The notes beneath the pieces are model-generated. The model was not told where the DNA came from, made no database searches, and saw only the letters and a list, made by a program, of their open reading frames with translations. From Dicaeum eximium (lineage: Eukaryota; Chordata; Aves; Passeriformes; Dicaeidae), in assembly GCA_013396995.1 (NCBI GenBank), contig VWZP01004511.1, positions 238,150 through 302,149 on the forward strand: DNA of 64,000 nucleotides. The letters run 5' to 3'. A program made the position numbers and the translations under genes. Shown here in pieces: positions 11,001 to 21,879 of the stretch (positions within the stretch are counted from its first letter, which is position 1; each line of letters opens with the position of its first letter).

Positions 11001-11373
11001 GACCTGCAGCTCTCAGGGTGGGTTCCAGGAGCTTGGCAGAGCCTAAATCCCTCTAAAACTGGGTCCTGCTGGGTTTGAGCCTAATGAGCTCTGATGGGTG
11101 GGACCTGCAGCTCTCAGGGTGGGTTCCAGGAGCTTGGCAGAGCCTAAATCCCTCTAAAACTGGGTCCTGCTGGGTTTGAGCCTAATGAGCTCTGATGGGT
11201 GGGACCTGCAGCTCTCAGGGTGGGTTCCAGGAGCTTGGCAGAGCCTAAATCCCTCTAAAACTGGGTCCTGCTGGGTTTGAGCCTAATGAGCTCTGATGGG
11301 TGGGACCTGCAGCTCTCAGGGTGGGTTCCAGCAGCTTGGCAGAGCCTAAACCCCTCTAAAACTGGGTCCTGCT
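11001..11373. repeat. 101-bp tandem repeat, about 3.7 copies
   Basis: Units start at gacctgcagctctcagggtg at 11001, 11102, 11203 and 11304, an exact 101-base period. The first three units look identical base for base. The fourth has two substitutions and stops after about 70 bases. Such identity means recent expansion or homogenisation, so copy number may vary between individuals and be misassembled. No open frame function is apparent. Confidence 0.95.
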
Positions 11374-11499
11374 AACCCTGAGCTCTGCTCACAGCTCTCC
11401 TTGCTGCCAGCCCCTCCATCCCGGCCCCAAACTGTGCCTGCTCTTGCACGGGCACGGCTCGTGTGCCCATGGGGGGAAGCAGCCCCAGGAATAACCCAG
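11374..11499. other. Spacer
   Basis: GC-rich unique DNA between the 101-bp array and an AT-rich island. Nothing recognised. Confidence 0.4.
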
Positions 11500-11660
11500 C
11501 CTGGAAACCAGGAGCTCGTTTGAAGTGCTGGATACGGCAGCTCAGGAGCCCCTGCTCGCCAAGATTTCTAATTACGCTCCTGCATAATTGTTCCAAGCAT
11601 TTGCTCAGGCTGAAGCAAAGCTTATTGGTTTGTGAGCCCGAGCACACCCCGGGGCCTGCT
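11500..11660. promoter_or_regulatory. Candidate noncoding regulatory element
   Basis: It contains tttctaattacgctcctgca, cataattgttccaagcattt and 'caaagcttattggtttgtg'. These hold a TAATTA homeodomain word, a SOX-like attgtt and an inverted CCAAT (attgg). It is AT-rich against a GC-rich background. Conservation is inferred, not shown. Confidence 0.38.
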
Positions 11661-12432
11661 TTCCAATGTAGGCCCAGCCTTTACTGCCCCCGGTGCCGCA
11701 GTTGGAGGATGTGAATCCGTGCGTTATTGCTGAGAGCTCCGTCACCGGCCTCGGAGCTCTTGGAGGACTCCAGATGTGTCATCTGGGCCAGGGGATTTGC
11801 TGCCTTTGGTGCATTCCGTGGCTGGGACTCCTCCATCTCTGCCTTTGCTTCCCTGCCTGAGGAGGAGGATGAGTTTGGGAGCACGGCTTCTGCTCCTGCA
11901 TGAGGTTGTCCAGGGTATGGCCGTGTAGTCCCAAATCTCCACCACATTTCCCCATTCCATTCCCCGTGCTCCCAGTGCTCCGTATGCTCCCAGCCATCTC
12001 TGCTCCCCGATTTCCATCTGTGTTTTACCCCCTGCATTCTCTCCCCCCCTCTGTTGGCTCTCTGTGGGTTAATCCCTATTTTCTCCACAGCATTTGGCTC
12101 CCTGTCATGCATCTGCCATCAGAGCAATATGAACCTTCCCTGTTTCTCTTCCCAGTATTCCCAAAGCTCTGCTAAGCAGGCTCGAGCCCTGGTCCCATCA
12201 CATTCCAATCCCTGCCGTTCCCACAGATCTGGGATTGAGCCATCTCCATGTCCTAGGAAACGTGGCACAGTGAGAGTTGCTCTTCCTTCGACCCCAGGCA
12301 TGGCATCCTGGCTCTGTGTCTCTGGGATTGCCCTGGGGGAGTCACAGCACCCCTGGAAGGCAGGATCAGAGCCAAAGTTAGGGCAGGGACTCAGATTAAA
12401 TCCAGCTCTGGCTCCTGCCAGGCTTATGGGGC
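11661..12432. other. Unannotated stretch
   Basis: No gene recognised. Pyrimidine-rich from about 11930 to 12160 with several short cccagt/ctccc repeats. No array can be defined. Confidence 0.35.
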
Positions 12433-12536
12433 AGTTGGATGGGGCTTGGAGCATCCTGGTCTCTGCCCATGGCAGGGGCTTGGAATGAGAAGAGCTTTAA
12501 ATTCCAACCCAAACCAGTCCATGATTCCATGATTCT
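12433..12536 (+). mobile_element. CR1 LINE 3' end
   Basis: gttggatggggcttggagca, the 'ctgcccatggcaggggcttgga' segment and 'ttccaacccaaaccagtcc' are followed by a terminal attccatg-type repeat. Only the last 100 bases remain. Confidence 0.9.
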
Positions 12537-13309
12537 GCAAGAACCTTTCCCATTTCCTTAAGACTTTGTGGAGGGGTGGGAAGTGCTGAGCTCCAGTTTG
12601 CTTTGCCAGCAGGCAGGAATCTGTGCAGGGTGGAACACACGAGCTTCCCCTGCCCTCCCAGATGGCTGGGATTTAGGGAGCCATCCCTGGCAGTGACTGC
12701 GTGGGGTCACGCCTGGGGAGACACAGAAAACTGGGAATGTGTCTCCACCAAAGCCCCAGTGAGTCTTGGGAATGTGGTGCCAAAGCCACCCATGAAGTCC
12801 TTCATGTGTTGAACCACTGGGAACAGGGACAAGTGATATCCAAATGGCTCCTTCCACAAGCCCCAAATCCTGGGGCTGCTGTCCCCGTTGGGATGAGGGA
12901 AGGATTCCTTCTGTCAGAGCCGTGGAGGCTCCCCAAGCAAACAGGAGGGAGCAGTTTTGGGCTCCAAGCAGCAGAACCTCCAATGGGGCAGCAGCACCAA
13001 GGCAGAAATGTGCCCACAGCAACAACTTCCCCCTGCTCCAGGGATGCTTCCCGCCGCTTCACTGGTGATCCACTTATCCAGGCTGGAGCTCCCAGTGCTC
13101 CCTTCCATGGACAAAGCCCCTGGCGTGTCCCCAAAGCTGCTGATTTCCCCAGAGGCGCCCTGAGCACCTTGGCCAGGACACAGCCACCCTTCAGCCGGGC
13201 ATCTCCAGGCAGGATCTCTTCCAGGACAAGGCCAGCACAGGTCCCTGGGGAGCTCTCAGGCACGGCTGTGCCGTTGTGCTGCCCAGGAGGGGAGAAAGGG
13301 AGGAACAGC
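12537..13309. other. Unannotated stretch
   Basis: No gene recognised. Unique, moderately GC-rich sequence. A short AGC trinucleotide run lies near 13300-13320. Confidence 0.35.
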
Positions 13310-13530
13310 AGCAGCAGCAGCCCTGCGCAGTTATGCAGTAATATCCAAATCTGCTTACAGTCTGCCGCTGTGATTGAAGGAGTTTCTGTAATAATGTATT
13401 AGCTAAAGCTTCCAGATTATCCCAAAAACATCAGCTTTAACAAAGGGGTAATGCCTCTTTAATCCCCGCATGATCCCGGTTCCCAGTCTCTGCAGGACAT
13501 TAATTCACGGCTAATACACAGACTCCAGGG
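13310..13530. promoter_or_regulatory. Candidate noncoding regulatory element
   Basis: AT-rich island with tctgtaataatgtattagct, 'ccagattatccc', 'cattaattcacggctaatac' and 'ctgctaatgtgg'. Repeated TAAT/ATTA cores point to homeodomain binding. It has few CpGs and no codon structure. Regulatory status is inference. Confidence 0.42.
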
Positions 13531-13775
13531 CTGCTAATGTGGGCTGTGGCCCAGCGGGGCCAGCCGGCCACTGCTTTGTTCCCCCTGCTCCCGGGAATGC
13601 CGGCATCTCCAGCCCGGCCCCGCTTCCTGAGCACAGCTCCCGGGTTTGGCAGGATCCTGTGGTTGGGCTGGGAGCAATCCGGGATGTTCCTGTCTGCCCC
13701 GGTACTGGGTGCTGATGTGGGATGTGTTCCTCACCCCCACATCCCTGGAGGAGGTGTAAAGGACACCCTGGAGAA
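13531..13775. other. Spacer before CR1
   Basis: GC-rich unique DNA with a few CpGs. Nothing recognised. Confidence 0.35.
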
Positions 13776-13946
13776 GGGTGCACAGAGAAGCTGTGGCTGT
13801 TTAATCCCTGGCAGTATCCAAGGCCAGGTTGGACAAGGCTTGGAGCAACCTGGGATAGTGCAAGGTGTCCCTGCTCATGGCAGGGGGTGGAATGAGATGA
13901 TCCTTAAGGTTTTTTCCAACCCAATCAGTGAGTCTGGGATTCTGTG
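13776..13946 (+). mobile_element. CR1 LINE 3' end
   Basis: Consecutive CR1 landmarks: 'gtgcacagagaagctgtggctg', 'tccaaggccaggttggacaagg', 'aaggtgtccctgctcatggcagg', 'gatgatccttaaggtt' and a degenerate terminal 'gggattctgtg'. Somewhat diverged. Confidence 0.92.
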
Positions 13947-14084
13947 AAAATCAGCTCTGGTTCTGTTGCTCTTGGCAAACAACTTCCTGGTGGGAAATGC
14001 CACGGCCAGGGGTGATGGGACCTCCAGGATCCCAGCAGGGCTTCACCCTGGGCCCATCCCAGAGCAGCTGTCCTGGTGAGAACA

Positions 14085-14322
14085 CCATGGAGCTGGGCCA
14101 GGGCAGGCTCAGGCTGGATTTTGGGAGAAGTTTCTTCCCCCAGAGGGTGCTGGCACTGCCCAGGCTCCTCAGGGAATGGGCACAGCCCCGAGGCTGCCAG
14201 AGCTCCAGGAGCCTTTGGACAGTGCTCTAGGGGTGGACAGGGTGGGATTTGGGGTGTCTGTGCAGGGCCTGGGGTTGGACTTTAGGGATCTTGTGGTCAC
14301 TTCCAGCTCAGGAATCTGTGGG
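14085..14322 (+). mobile_element. CR1 LINE 3' fragment, different subfamily
   Basis: ggctcaggctggattttggg, the 'gagaagtttcttccc' segment and the 'cctggggttggactttagggatcttgtggtcacttccagctcaggaatctgtg' tail match the CR1 type ending in 'cttccaactcagg...tctgtg'. It lies only about 140 bases after another CR1 in the same orientation. Confidence 0.82.
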
Positions 14323-15482
14323 GTTTGGAAAAGGACACTTCAGGCTCCTGAGAGCCCAGCAAAGGCAGCGCTGCAGATCCAAAACCCAGGTCTGAGTGTG
14401 GACAAACTGGAAAACAGAACAGGAGCTGGATGAACAAACAGCAGAGGGGGACCAGGCCATGCCTGTCCCCTTCAGCAGGACCTCAGGAGCTGTGGGACTT
14501 TGTCCAGCAGACAGGTTGTGCAAACTGCTGTTGACACCTGGGTTTGCTGCAGCTGAGCCTCCCCTCCCAATGTCCCTCACCTCAGGGTGAGGCTGGATCA
14601 AGGAGAGATCCCCTGTGGAACAGCTTCTCTGCTTTCTCCTTCTGTACCCCATTCTCATCTCCCCCAGGCCCAATTCCACAAGCAGCAGGAGCTGGAACTG
14701 GAACTGATGATCATGGTCTGAAATCTGCTGCGTCAAAGAGATTTTGGCCTGCAAAACTCTGGTGGCAACCTCTGGTTTGTTTCAGCCAACTCTGTGGAAA
14801 GCTTCTGGTCTCTGGCTCAGAAGGGCACATGGAAATGTTTGATGGTGGGAGGGAACCCTGGAGTTTGAGTTCCCCTCCCAGTGCTCATCCCTGGAACAAG
14901 GGGTACAAAGCACAAACCAAAAAGCTGAGAACAACCCCAGCATGGCAGAGAAGGCTCAGAAGTGGTGGCTCCCCCACACGGGTGGGATCCCTGGCCAGGA
15001 GAGCTTTCATCCCGCTGGTTGTTCCCTCACAAAGCCAAGACATCCACAGGTCTGGAGTCTTATCTCAGAGCTACCTGAGGATGTCACAAATTGTCATCCA
15101 GAGGTGTCCGTCCTCCCCACAGCCTATAAAGGGCCGAGTGAGCGCAGGCTCCACGGGGAGGCAGTTTGAGCTGCAAGGAACTTGTCCCACCCCATCTGCT
15201 GAGGCCAGTTGCCATCTGGGCGAGGACCTGAGCACAGCTCAGTCACAACCTTTGGGCTGCCTTTTCTCAGCTTCCTCTTTTGATGTGGAAATCGGCAGCT
15301 ACCTCAAAGAGCTGCTCCATGGATGAATTCAGCAGCAGGTGCCTCTTGCAGAGTGCTCCTCTCTCCCCAATTACCTTTCTGGTCTCCACGGTTACGGCAT
15401 CAGCCGGCTTGGAGAGGTTTCTCTGCCTGCTCATCCCTCACCTGTGGGGCATCGCTGCAGCCCCGGTGCCAGCCCTGTCCGT
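14323..15482. other. Unannotated stretch
   Basis: No gene or repeat recognised in 1.1 kb. Composition is near balanced. A 260-codon open frame crosses it without any recognisable domain. Confidence 0.38.
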
Positions 15483-16197
15483 GGGTCACAACAACCCCAG
15501 GGACGCTCCAGGGCAGGGCAAAGTGACTGGGAATTGTCCCATGAGAAAGTCCTGGGGGTGCTGGTGACAGCAGCTGGACACGAGCCCAGGTGTGCCCAGG
15601 TGGGCAAGGAGGCCATGGGCACCTGGCCTGGATCAAAACCAGTGTGACAGCAGGACCAGGGCAGGGCCTGTCCCCTGTGCTGGCACTGCTGGGGAATCTC
15701 AAGGGCTGTGTCCAGTTCTGGGCCCTCCTGGCCAGAGAGACCCTGAGGGGCTGGAGCGTGTCCAGGGCAGGGAACGGAGCTGGGAAGGGGCTGGAGCCCC
15801 AGGAGAGGCTGAGGGAGCTGGAAAGGGGCTCAGCCTGGAGAAAAGGAGGCTCAGGGGGGACCTTGTGGCTCTGCACAACTCCTGACAGGAGGGGACAGCC
15901 GGGGGGTCGGGCTCTGCTCCCAGGGAACAGGGACAGGAGGAGAGGGAATGGCCTCAGGCTGGGCCAGGGCAGGTCAGGTTAGATATTGGGAAAGTTTCTT
16001 CACTGGAAGCATGGTCAGACACTGGAACAGGCGCCCAGGGAACTGGTGGAGTGACCATCCCTGTAGAGTTCAAAAACATGGAGGTGTGTCACTTGGGGCC
16101 ATGGGTCAGTGTTGTCCTGGGCAGTGCAGGGGGAACGGCTGGACTGGAGGATCTTTGAGAGCTTTTCCAACCTCGAAGATTCCGGGATTCTGTGACC
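15483..16197 (+). mobile_element. CR1 LINE, longest copy in the window (about 715 bp)
   Basis: It begins in the RT C-terminal/RNase-like tail region ('gggtgctggtgacagcagctgg', 'gcccaggtgggcaaggaggcc'), passes through 'gtgtccagttctgggccc', 'ctggagcgtgtccagggcag' and 'ggagaaaaggaggctcagggggga', and ends with 'ggctggactggaggatcttt', 'ttccaacctcgaagatt' and 'gggattctgtgacctt'. Small deletions and frame breaks make it non-coding. The 3' tail is a different type from its neighbours, so several subfamilies inserted here at different times. Confidence 0.93.
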
Positions 16198-16736
16198 TTG
16201 CCTGGCTGCTCCTGGCACCCTTGGGTGCCCTGGGATGCAGCCCTGGGGACATCAGGCACCTGCCCTGGCCATTCCTTTGGGCCACCCTGCTGTTGCCGAG
16301 GGCCACTGGAGGTGTTGGGGCAGGGACCAAGCTCCTGAGGGGACACACACACGGATCCACGTGCAGGTGTCAGCTCCTGCCCACACGGGAATGTCACCTG
16401 GACACACACAGGCCAAAGCATGGCAATGTGACCCTCAGCTCTTCCCAGGCGAGGTGAAGGCTCCTGGGTGGAGCCCCTACTGCAGCTGGCAGTGAGGCAC
16501 CAGCCAGGAGCCATGACTGGTTATACTGGGAGCCTGGTGGAGCCGAAACCAGCCCTCCCACAGTGTCTGGGCTGCCGTGACTCAGCTGCCCCTGGCTGCT
16601 CTCTGCCCTGGGGGACTGCACAGGCTGCAGGTCCCTTCCCAGGGGCTTTTCCATGGCTGGGCATTCCCAGAGCCGTGTCACTGCAGGGAAGTGGCTCATG
16701 GACACAGCCAGACACATGTGACACAGAGGTGTGCAA
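16198..16736. other. Unannotated spacer between CR1 copies
   Basis: No gene recognised. Unique GC-rich DNA with a (CA)n-like 'acacacac' at about 16344-16351. Confidence 0.38.
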
Positions 16737-16848
16737 GGGATGGGGCTTGGAGCAGCCTGGCACAGTGGAGGTGTCCCTGCCCATGGCATGGGTGGAACTG
16801 GATGGGCTTTAAGGTCCCTTACAACCCAAACCATTCCGTGATTCCATG
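16737..16848 (+). mobile_element. CR1 LINE 3' end
   Basis: gggatggggcttggagcagc, 'gtgtccctgcccatggcat', 'ggctttaaggtcccttacaaccc' and a terminal 'ccattccgtgattccatg' identify the last 110 bases of a CR1. Confidence 0.92.
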
Positions 16849-17688
16849 CTGTTGTCATGGGATGAGCCACAGAGGGTCTGGGGCAGCAATCCAGTGGGAA
16901 CTCCCTCCTGTTGAGCCCTGGGAAAAGTCACCAAGGTTCATTTTGGCAGCTGCTTCCCCAGGCTCTGTTTTGTCCCCGCACTCCATTCCCACTGAGCAGT
17001 TTCCGCAGGCGGGAATAATACCGGGAATGCTCCCCCTGCCTCTGCTCCGGGCTCCCAGTGCCAGCACGAGGAGCTGCAGCAGCAAACCTGGCCTGGAGCC
17101 AGCCGCTGGAATTCTGGCTCTGCCATGGCACACCTCAGAACGCTCACAGGGAATGAGCCCCTGAGGGGATATGGGAGCGGCACGTGTGGATCCGAGGTGT
17201 GACATCCCCGGATCGGATGAGGCTGGAATCACCACCTGCATCCCGCAGCTCGTCCCCCGCACCGGGCACAACATTCCTGCTCGTGCCCAGCCCATCCCAG
17301 AGCTGCCTCCAGCAGGGCTCTCCCCCGTGCCAGGGAATGTGTGATCCTTGCAGAGAGGATTCCGTGTGCCAGGGAGGCTCTGGCAGCCTCAGGAGCTTTG
17401 GGAAAGGCACCTGACAGGTCGGGTTGCGTTTTCCTGCAGGGCATCGTTTCACAGCTACAAGGTGCTTGCTCCGGAGATCCGGAGATCCGTGTGCAGGCAC
17501 GGAGGAGCAGGACAGGCAGGGAGCCTGGGAATACCAGCAGCTGAGTCAAGGCACTGGCATGAGAAAAGTGGGTCCGGTTTGGGCCTGGGCACGTGGAGGG
17601 AAGGAGTAGGAGGCAGCTCCCGGGGGCAGGACACACAAATGCTTCCACACAGAGCCTGAGCACAGCTTCCATGGATTCACCTGTGCTG
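16849..17688. other. Unannotated stretch
   Basis: No gene recognised. Two mildly CpG-bearing patches (about 16975-17060 and 17150-17290) and an overlapping duplicated word ggagatccggagatccg near 17473. Otherwise unique. Confidence 0.35.
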
Positions 17689-17810
17689 GCCAGGCTGGGT
17701 GAGACCCTGAGCAACCTGGGCTAGTGGGTGGCATCCCTGCCGTGGCAGGGTGTTGGAATAAGCTGGTTTTCAAAGCCCCTTCCAACCCAAATCATTCCCT
17801 GATTCCATGA
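17689..17810 (+). mobile_element. CR1 LINE 3' end, diverged
   Basis: ccaggctgggtgagaccctg, 'gagcaacctgggctagtggg', 'ccttccaacccaaatcattcc' and terminal 'gattccatgat' are present. Several small indels show age. Confidence 0.86.
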
Positions 17811-19009
17811 TTTTTGACCCTGGAAGTTCACCTGGCCTTTACCTACAGCTTATGAGCAGCTCATTGGATTTCTTGTGTTTCAGCCATGCAGCTTCCCTCT
17901 GAGCTGGGCAGAGCCCTGGGCTCGGGGTGAGGGGGGAAAGCCCATGGGACCACCCCAACAGCCAGGGATTTTGGGGTCAGGAGGTGCCCTGAGCCCGTGT
18001 GAGCTCCGTGCCTCCACTCGTGCTGCCTGCCACCCCAACTCCAAATACTTCCATGACAAATAAATGCCACACACCACCCACAGCCAGAGGGAGGGGAGAG
18101 CTAAAAATGCCCTCCCCTCACGGCTGCCAGCAAAGCCCAGTGGGGCCACCTGCCAGCGGGGAGCCAGAGCCACCCCGAGCAGAGCTGGGCACCCTCTGCA
18201 CCCTTGGGAATAGGAATAATTCCTGACCCAGCACTGCTGGAATGGGCTCCTTGGAGCTGGGATGGGTGCCCAGGCAGCTCAGCCCAGCTGGCAGCTCCCC
18301 ACGCTGCCTCCAGACACAGTGGGAGGCACAGATCCTGGGGACACAGGCGAGGAAAACCCCACGGAGGGGTGACATCTTTCTCTGCCACCTCCCCAGGGGG
18401 CAGAGGAATTGCCAGACCTGGGGGAAGGGCATCAGCCAGGCCGTGGAGCTGCTGGCAGAGGGGTGGGGACAGTGCTGGGGACAGGGGACATTGCTGGTGG
18501 GACAGGGGTATTGAGGTGTTGCTGTGGGGTTGGGACAGGGACATTGGAGCAGCCTGTTCCGCTCTGGAGAGGGCGATGAGGATGGTGGGGAGATGCTCCT
18601 GAGCCGCCATCACCCTGCATGAGGCATCCCCAGTTCTGGGTGGTGGTGGCACCTTCCCAGGGTGGCCATTGGTGTCCTGCTGAAGCAGGAGGCCACAGGC
18701 AGCTGCCCTGTCCCCAGATGTCCTGCAGGCTCAGCCTCTCCCTGAGCAGCACTCACCAAAGTGCCCATAAAGGGTGAGGTTTGCTCCCCCTTTGGAAGCT
18801 CCTGGACTGCCAAGTATGGTCCCTATGGACTGAAATTCCCTGATCTCTGGGCAGGCAGCACCTCAGGAGCTCTGGGAAGCTGCTCCCTTCAGCTGCCCTG
18901 GCTCAGGACAGCCCCTGGGAGCTCAGGGACAGGATGTGATGGGGAGCAGCGGGCCACACGCTGCCTCTCATCCCCCAAAATGAAAACCCGAGATCCTGGA
19001 GGACACATC
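17811..19009. other. Unannotated stretch
   Basis: No gene recognised. A G-rich segment with short repeated 'ggggacag' words lies at about 18465-18545 and may be a decayed minisatellite. The rest is unique. Confidence 0.38.
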
Positions 19010-19235
19010 ACAGTGTAAAGAGCGTGAAACTGGAAAACATCTCGCAGCTCCCTGCCTGCCTGGCTCCGCAGAGATCTGCCCACTCAGGCCGAATCTGGAG
19101 CCGTGGAAAAGGAGCCAGAAGAGCTTTGTTTCTGCTCCAACCCTTCGGAGATTTCAAACTTGACAACAATGCAGGAGAGATTTTCACCCTGTTTTTACAG
19201 ATTATCAGTGCATGAAAACGCTGCCACACTCCATA
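19010..19235. promoter_or_regulatory. Candidate noncoding regulatory element
   Basis: It contains 'gagcgtgaaactggaaaaca', 'gagatttcaaacttgacaacaatgcagg' and 'cctgtttttacagattatcag'. Moderately AT-rich with no repeat similarity and few CpGs. SOX-like acaat and GATA-like ttatca words are present. Inferred from composition. Confidence 0.35.
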
Positions 19236-19399
19236 CCAGACTCATGGAGCAAACCTGCTCCCAGTGCCAAGGGAGAAAACTCCTCCCAGCCCCACAGCCA
19301 GCAGCCCCCAAGCTGTGTGTGTGCCCTGTCAGCACCAGAGCACCCATAGCTGCACCCACAGCCCCCTACAGCAGCACTCCATGGGCAGGGCCCATCCTC

Positions 19400-19896
19400 T
19401 GCAGAGCTGCCTCCAGCTCTGGTGTCTCCAGAAGGACCTGGAGCTGCTGGATGAGTCCAGAGGAGGCCACAGAGGTGCTCCCAGGGCTGGAGTCCCTCTG
19501 CTCTGGAGCCAGGCTGGGAGAGCTGGGGGTGTTCCCCTGGATAGGAGAAGGCTCCAAGGAGAGCTCAGAGCCCTTCCAGGGCCTAAAGGGGCTCCAGGAG
19601 AGCTGGAGAGAGACCTGGGACAAGGGATGGAGGGACAGGACACAGGGAATGGTTTCCCACTGCCAGAGGGCAGGGATGGATGGGATATTGGAAAGGAATT
19701 GTTCCCTGGGAGGGTGGGCAGGCCCTGGCACAGGGTGCCCAGAGAAGCTGTGGCTGCCTCTGGATCCCTGGCAGTGTCCAAGGCCAGGCTGGATGGGGCT
19801 TGGAGCACCCTGGGATGGCAGAAGGTGTCCCTGCCCATGGCAGGGGTAGAATAAGATGAGATTTCCTTTCCATCCAACCCATTCCATGATTCCATG
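19400..19896 (+). mobile_element. CR1 LINE, about 500 bp
   Basis: It runs through 'gcagagctgcctccagctctgg', 'ggacctggagctgctggatgagtccagaggag', 'gggctggagtccctctgctctgg', 'ggaggctccaaggaga'-type and 'gatgggatattggaaaggaattgttccctgggaggg' segments to the standard end with 'ccattccatgattccatgg'. It is closely similar to the copy at 62460-62849, so the same subfamily. Non-coding. Confidence 0.95.
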
Positions 19897-20179
19897 GCCC
19901 AGAGCCCACCCAAAAGCTGCAGAGGCTCTTGCTCAGGGTGGCTTTGCTTGCGCTACTCTTCACCCCAGATGTGACCCTTCTTTCCCTTTCCTCCATGGAT
20001 TCGGGCTTTTCTGCCCTGATCCTGTGTTTGCCAAATCTGGGGTTCCCCAGGAGCTCACCCCACCCCCAGCAGGACAGGCAGGGGAATCCGAGCCAGGAGG
20101 ATCCCGCATTTCCCACTGAGAAGGAATTCATCGAAAGGGAGAAAATCCAGGTAGGACCCTGAACCCGTGGCAATCCTCC
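19897..20179. other. Spacer after CR1
   Basis: Unique DNA with no gene recognised. The long minus-strand open frame here begins inside the CR1 and is not a gene. Confidence 0.4.
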
Positions 20180-20315
20180 GAGCCCAGGAAGCCGCTGCAG
20201 AGGAGCTGCATTGCACAGGACTGAGTCATCCACTCTTCTTGCTGCCTCATGTCGGATATAATGGTCATGAGGGAAAAAAGCAGCATTATGTTTTCTCTTC
20301 TTCCGCCAGCCACGA
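20180..20315. promoter_or_regulatory. Candidate regulatory element with AP-1 site
   Basis: actgagtcatcc (AP-1 core at 20222-20228) is followed by 'gtcggatataatggtcatgag' and 'gcagcattatgttttctc', moderately AT-rich. Weak evidence, from motif and composition only. Confidence 0.33.
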
Positions 20316-21412
20316 TCCTGAAGTGTGGCACGGTGGGGACCAGCCTGGCACAGCTCAACCCTGAAAAGCCTGGGAAGGTCTCCCCCGGCTGTGTGGAGGT
20401 TTTCCCACGGGCAGGGAGCAGGTGAGATGCTTCCCGCAGGGATCTTTCCCGGGATCAGGGCGCCCGCAATCCGTGGGTGCCACACGGCAGGTCCTGAGCT
20501 GTTTCTTTGGCATGTTTGTTCCGGCAGCCCGGGTGGAATGGCCGGGGTTAGGAAAGGCTCTGATTCACCGGGGGGCTCATTCGAGGGCAGTTCCTGCCCT
20601 GCTCCACCCTCCGCCGATGCTGCCGGACTGGTTGTGCCGCTGCCGGAGCAGGACAAACATCCCTCGAGGCTCCTCCAGTGCCACGGGGCATTCCCAGCCC
20701 CACGGGCAGCCAGCTCACCCCACAGTGGCCGGACAGCTCGTGGCAGGTCCCCTCCATTCCTGAATCCACCCCGGAATGCTCCTGCTGGAGCCTTCCCCAG
20801 TGGATGGGGAGCCCTGCAGAAGTGCTGCTCCTTTTCATCAGTGGGCTGGAAATAAATCCCCAATCTCGCTGATATTCGCAGCTGACACACGAGCCTGGCA
20901 AGGCAGTAAATAGCGATGAGGAGCCAGCAGCCTTCAGCCCAGGCTGATCCAAGCATTCCTATTTCATCCCCCAGCTGAGAGTTTGAACTGGGAACAAGCA
21001 GTGCCGGCTGTTCCTGCCAAACTGAGCCTGGGGTTTGGAGAAGAAATATGCAGGAGCAGTAGGAAGTGAGGTTTAGCACCCCTGCAAACCTGAGGGAAGG
21101 GGAGAGCTGCTGCTGGGGGCTGAGAAAGCCCAAGGTGGGCTGAAACTCCCATGAAAGACAGATAAATGTGTCGGGAAGAGACAGGAACAGTGAGGTGGGT
21201 GTTGGTACTGGTAGAGCCCTGGGGAAAATAAAGGCTCCCATTCGCAGGGAATTCCCATTTCCCCCAGGAATAAACAGTCCAACTCCATCCCTGTTCTGGG
21301 AGCTGCTCCCCTGGCCACGGGGAGGCTGCGGAGCAGAGAGCTGGGGGAGAGATCCAGGGAGGAAGGGATACTGCAAAGGGAAAAGGGAAAAGGAGTGGTT
21401 TTTTCTCCCAAC
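20316..21412. other. Unannotated stretch
   Basis: No gene recognised. CpG-bearing patches lie at about 20440-20640. A less GC-rich segment at about 20840-20960 has 'ctggaaataaatccccaatc'. No dispersed repeat seen. Confidence 0.35.
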
Positions 21413-21443
21413 TGACTCATGTCTGCATTGCCGTGAGTCAGCA
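21413..21443. promoter_or_regulatory. Paired AP-1 / NF-E2-type sites
   Basis: TGACTCA lies at 21413-21419 and TGAGTCAGCA, an extended NF-E2/MAF half-site, at 21434-21443. They are separated by 14 bases, about one and a half helical turns. Such pairs occur in enhancer cores bound by bZIP dimers. Function is inferred. Confidence 0.4.
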
Positions 21444-21477
21444 TGGCAGGATCACCTGCCCAGGGCAGCCTCTGGAT

Positions 21478-21525
21478 AGAAATGATCTTTAAGGCTCCTT
21501 CCCAAACCACGCTGGGGTTCCATGG
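21478..21525 (+). mobile_element. Probable CR1 LINE 3' remnant
   Basis: gaaatgatctttaaggctcc, then 'ttcccaaaccacgctggggttccatgg', resembles the terminal 50 bases of a CR1 with substitutions. Too short for certainty. Confidence 0.5.
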
Positions 21526-21724
21526 CTGTGCAGGTAGGGATGGGGTGGTTCTGCCCCTCCAGGTGCTCCCGCTGCCCTGGGCAGGGTGCAGACCCCGCTG
21601 GGGGATGATCCTGTGTCCTGTGTCCTGTGTCCTGCCAGCTCAGGGGGCCCTGGCCCCTGGCCTCGTAATGCTGCCCCGTGCCACCTCTGCAGACTGCCAG
21701 GGGCTCAGGTCCCCATCCAGGAAC
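21526..21724. other. Spacer with (TCCTGTG)3
   Basis: No gene recognised. Three 7-bp copies of the unit lie at about 21608-21630. Confidence 0.45.
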
Positions 21725-21785
21725 TAATCCTGCCTAAAAATAATCCTTTTTTATTGTACGTTTTAACGGGCTCAATTCTGCAAGG
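21725..21785. promoter_or_regulatory. Short AT-rich core next to a CpG island
   Basis: ctaaaaataatccttttttattgtacgttttaac is an abrupt AT-rich core 100-200 bases before the CpG-rich segment. It could be an enhancer or initiator-type element. Composition only. Confidence 0.33.
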
Positions 21786-21879
21786 AAACTCCTCCAGTCC
21801 AACGCTGTCCCCACCGCTGCCCAGTTGTCCCAGTATAACCGGGGCAGCACTGGGGAGGGTCCCCCCAACACAGGGGACA

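Noticed and set aside
19583..21376. 597-codon open frame on the - strand
   Set aside because: Its first 314 bases or so lie inside a CR1 on the opposite strand and the rest shows no domain. Long frames are expected by chance in stop-poor GC-rich DNA.
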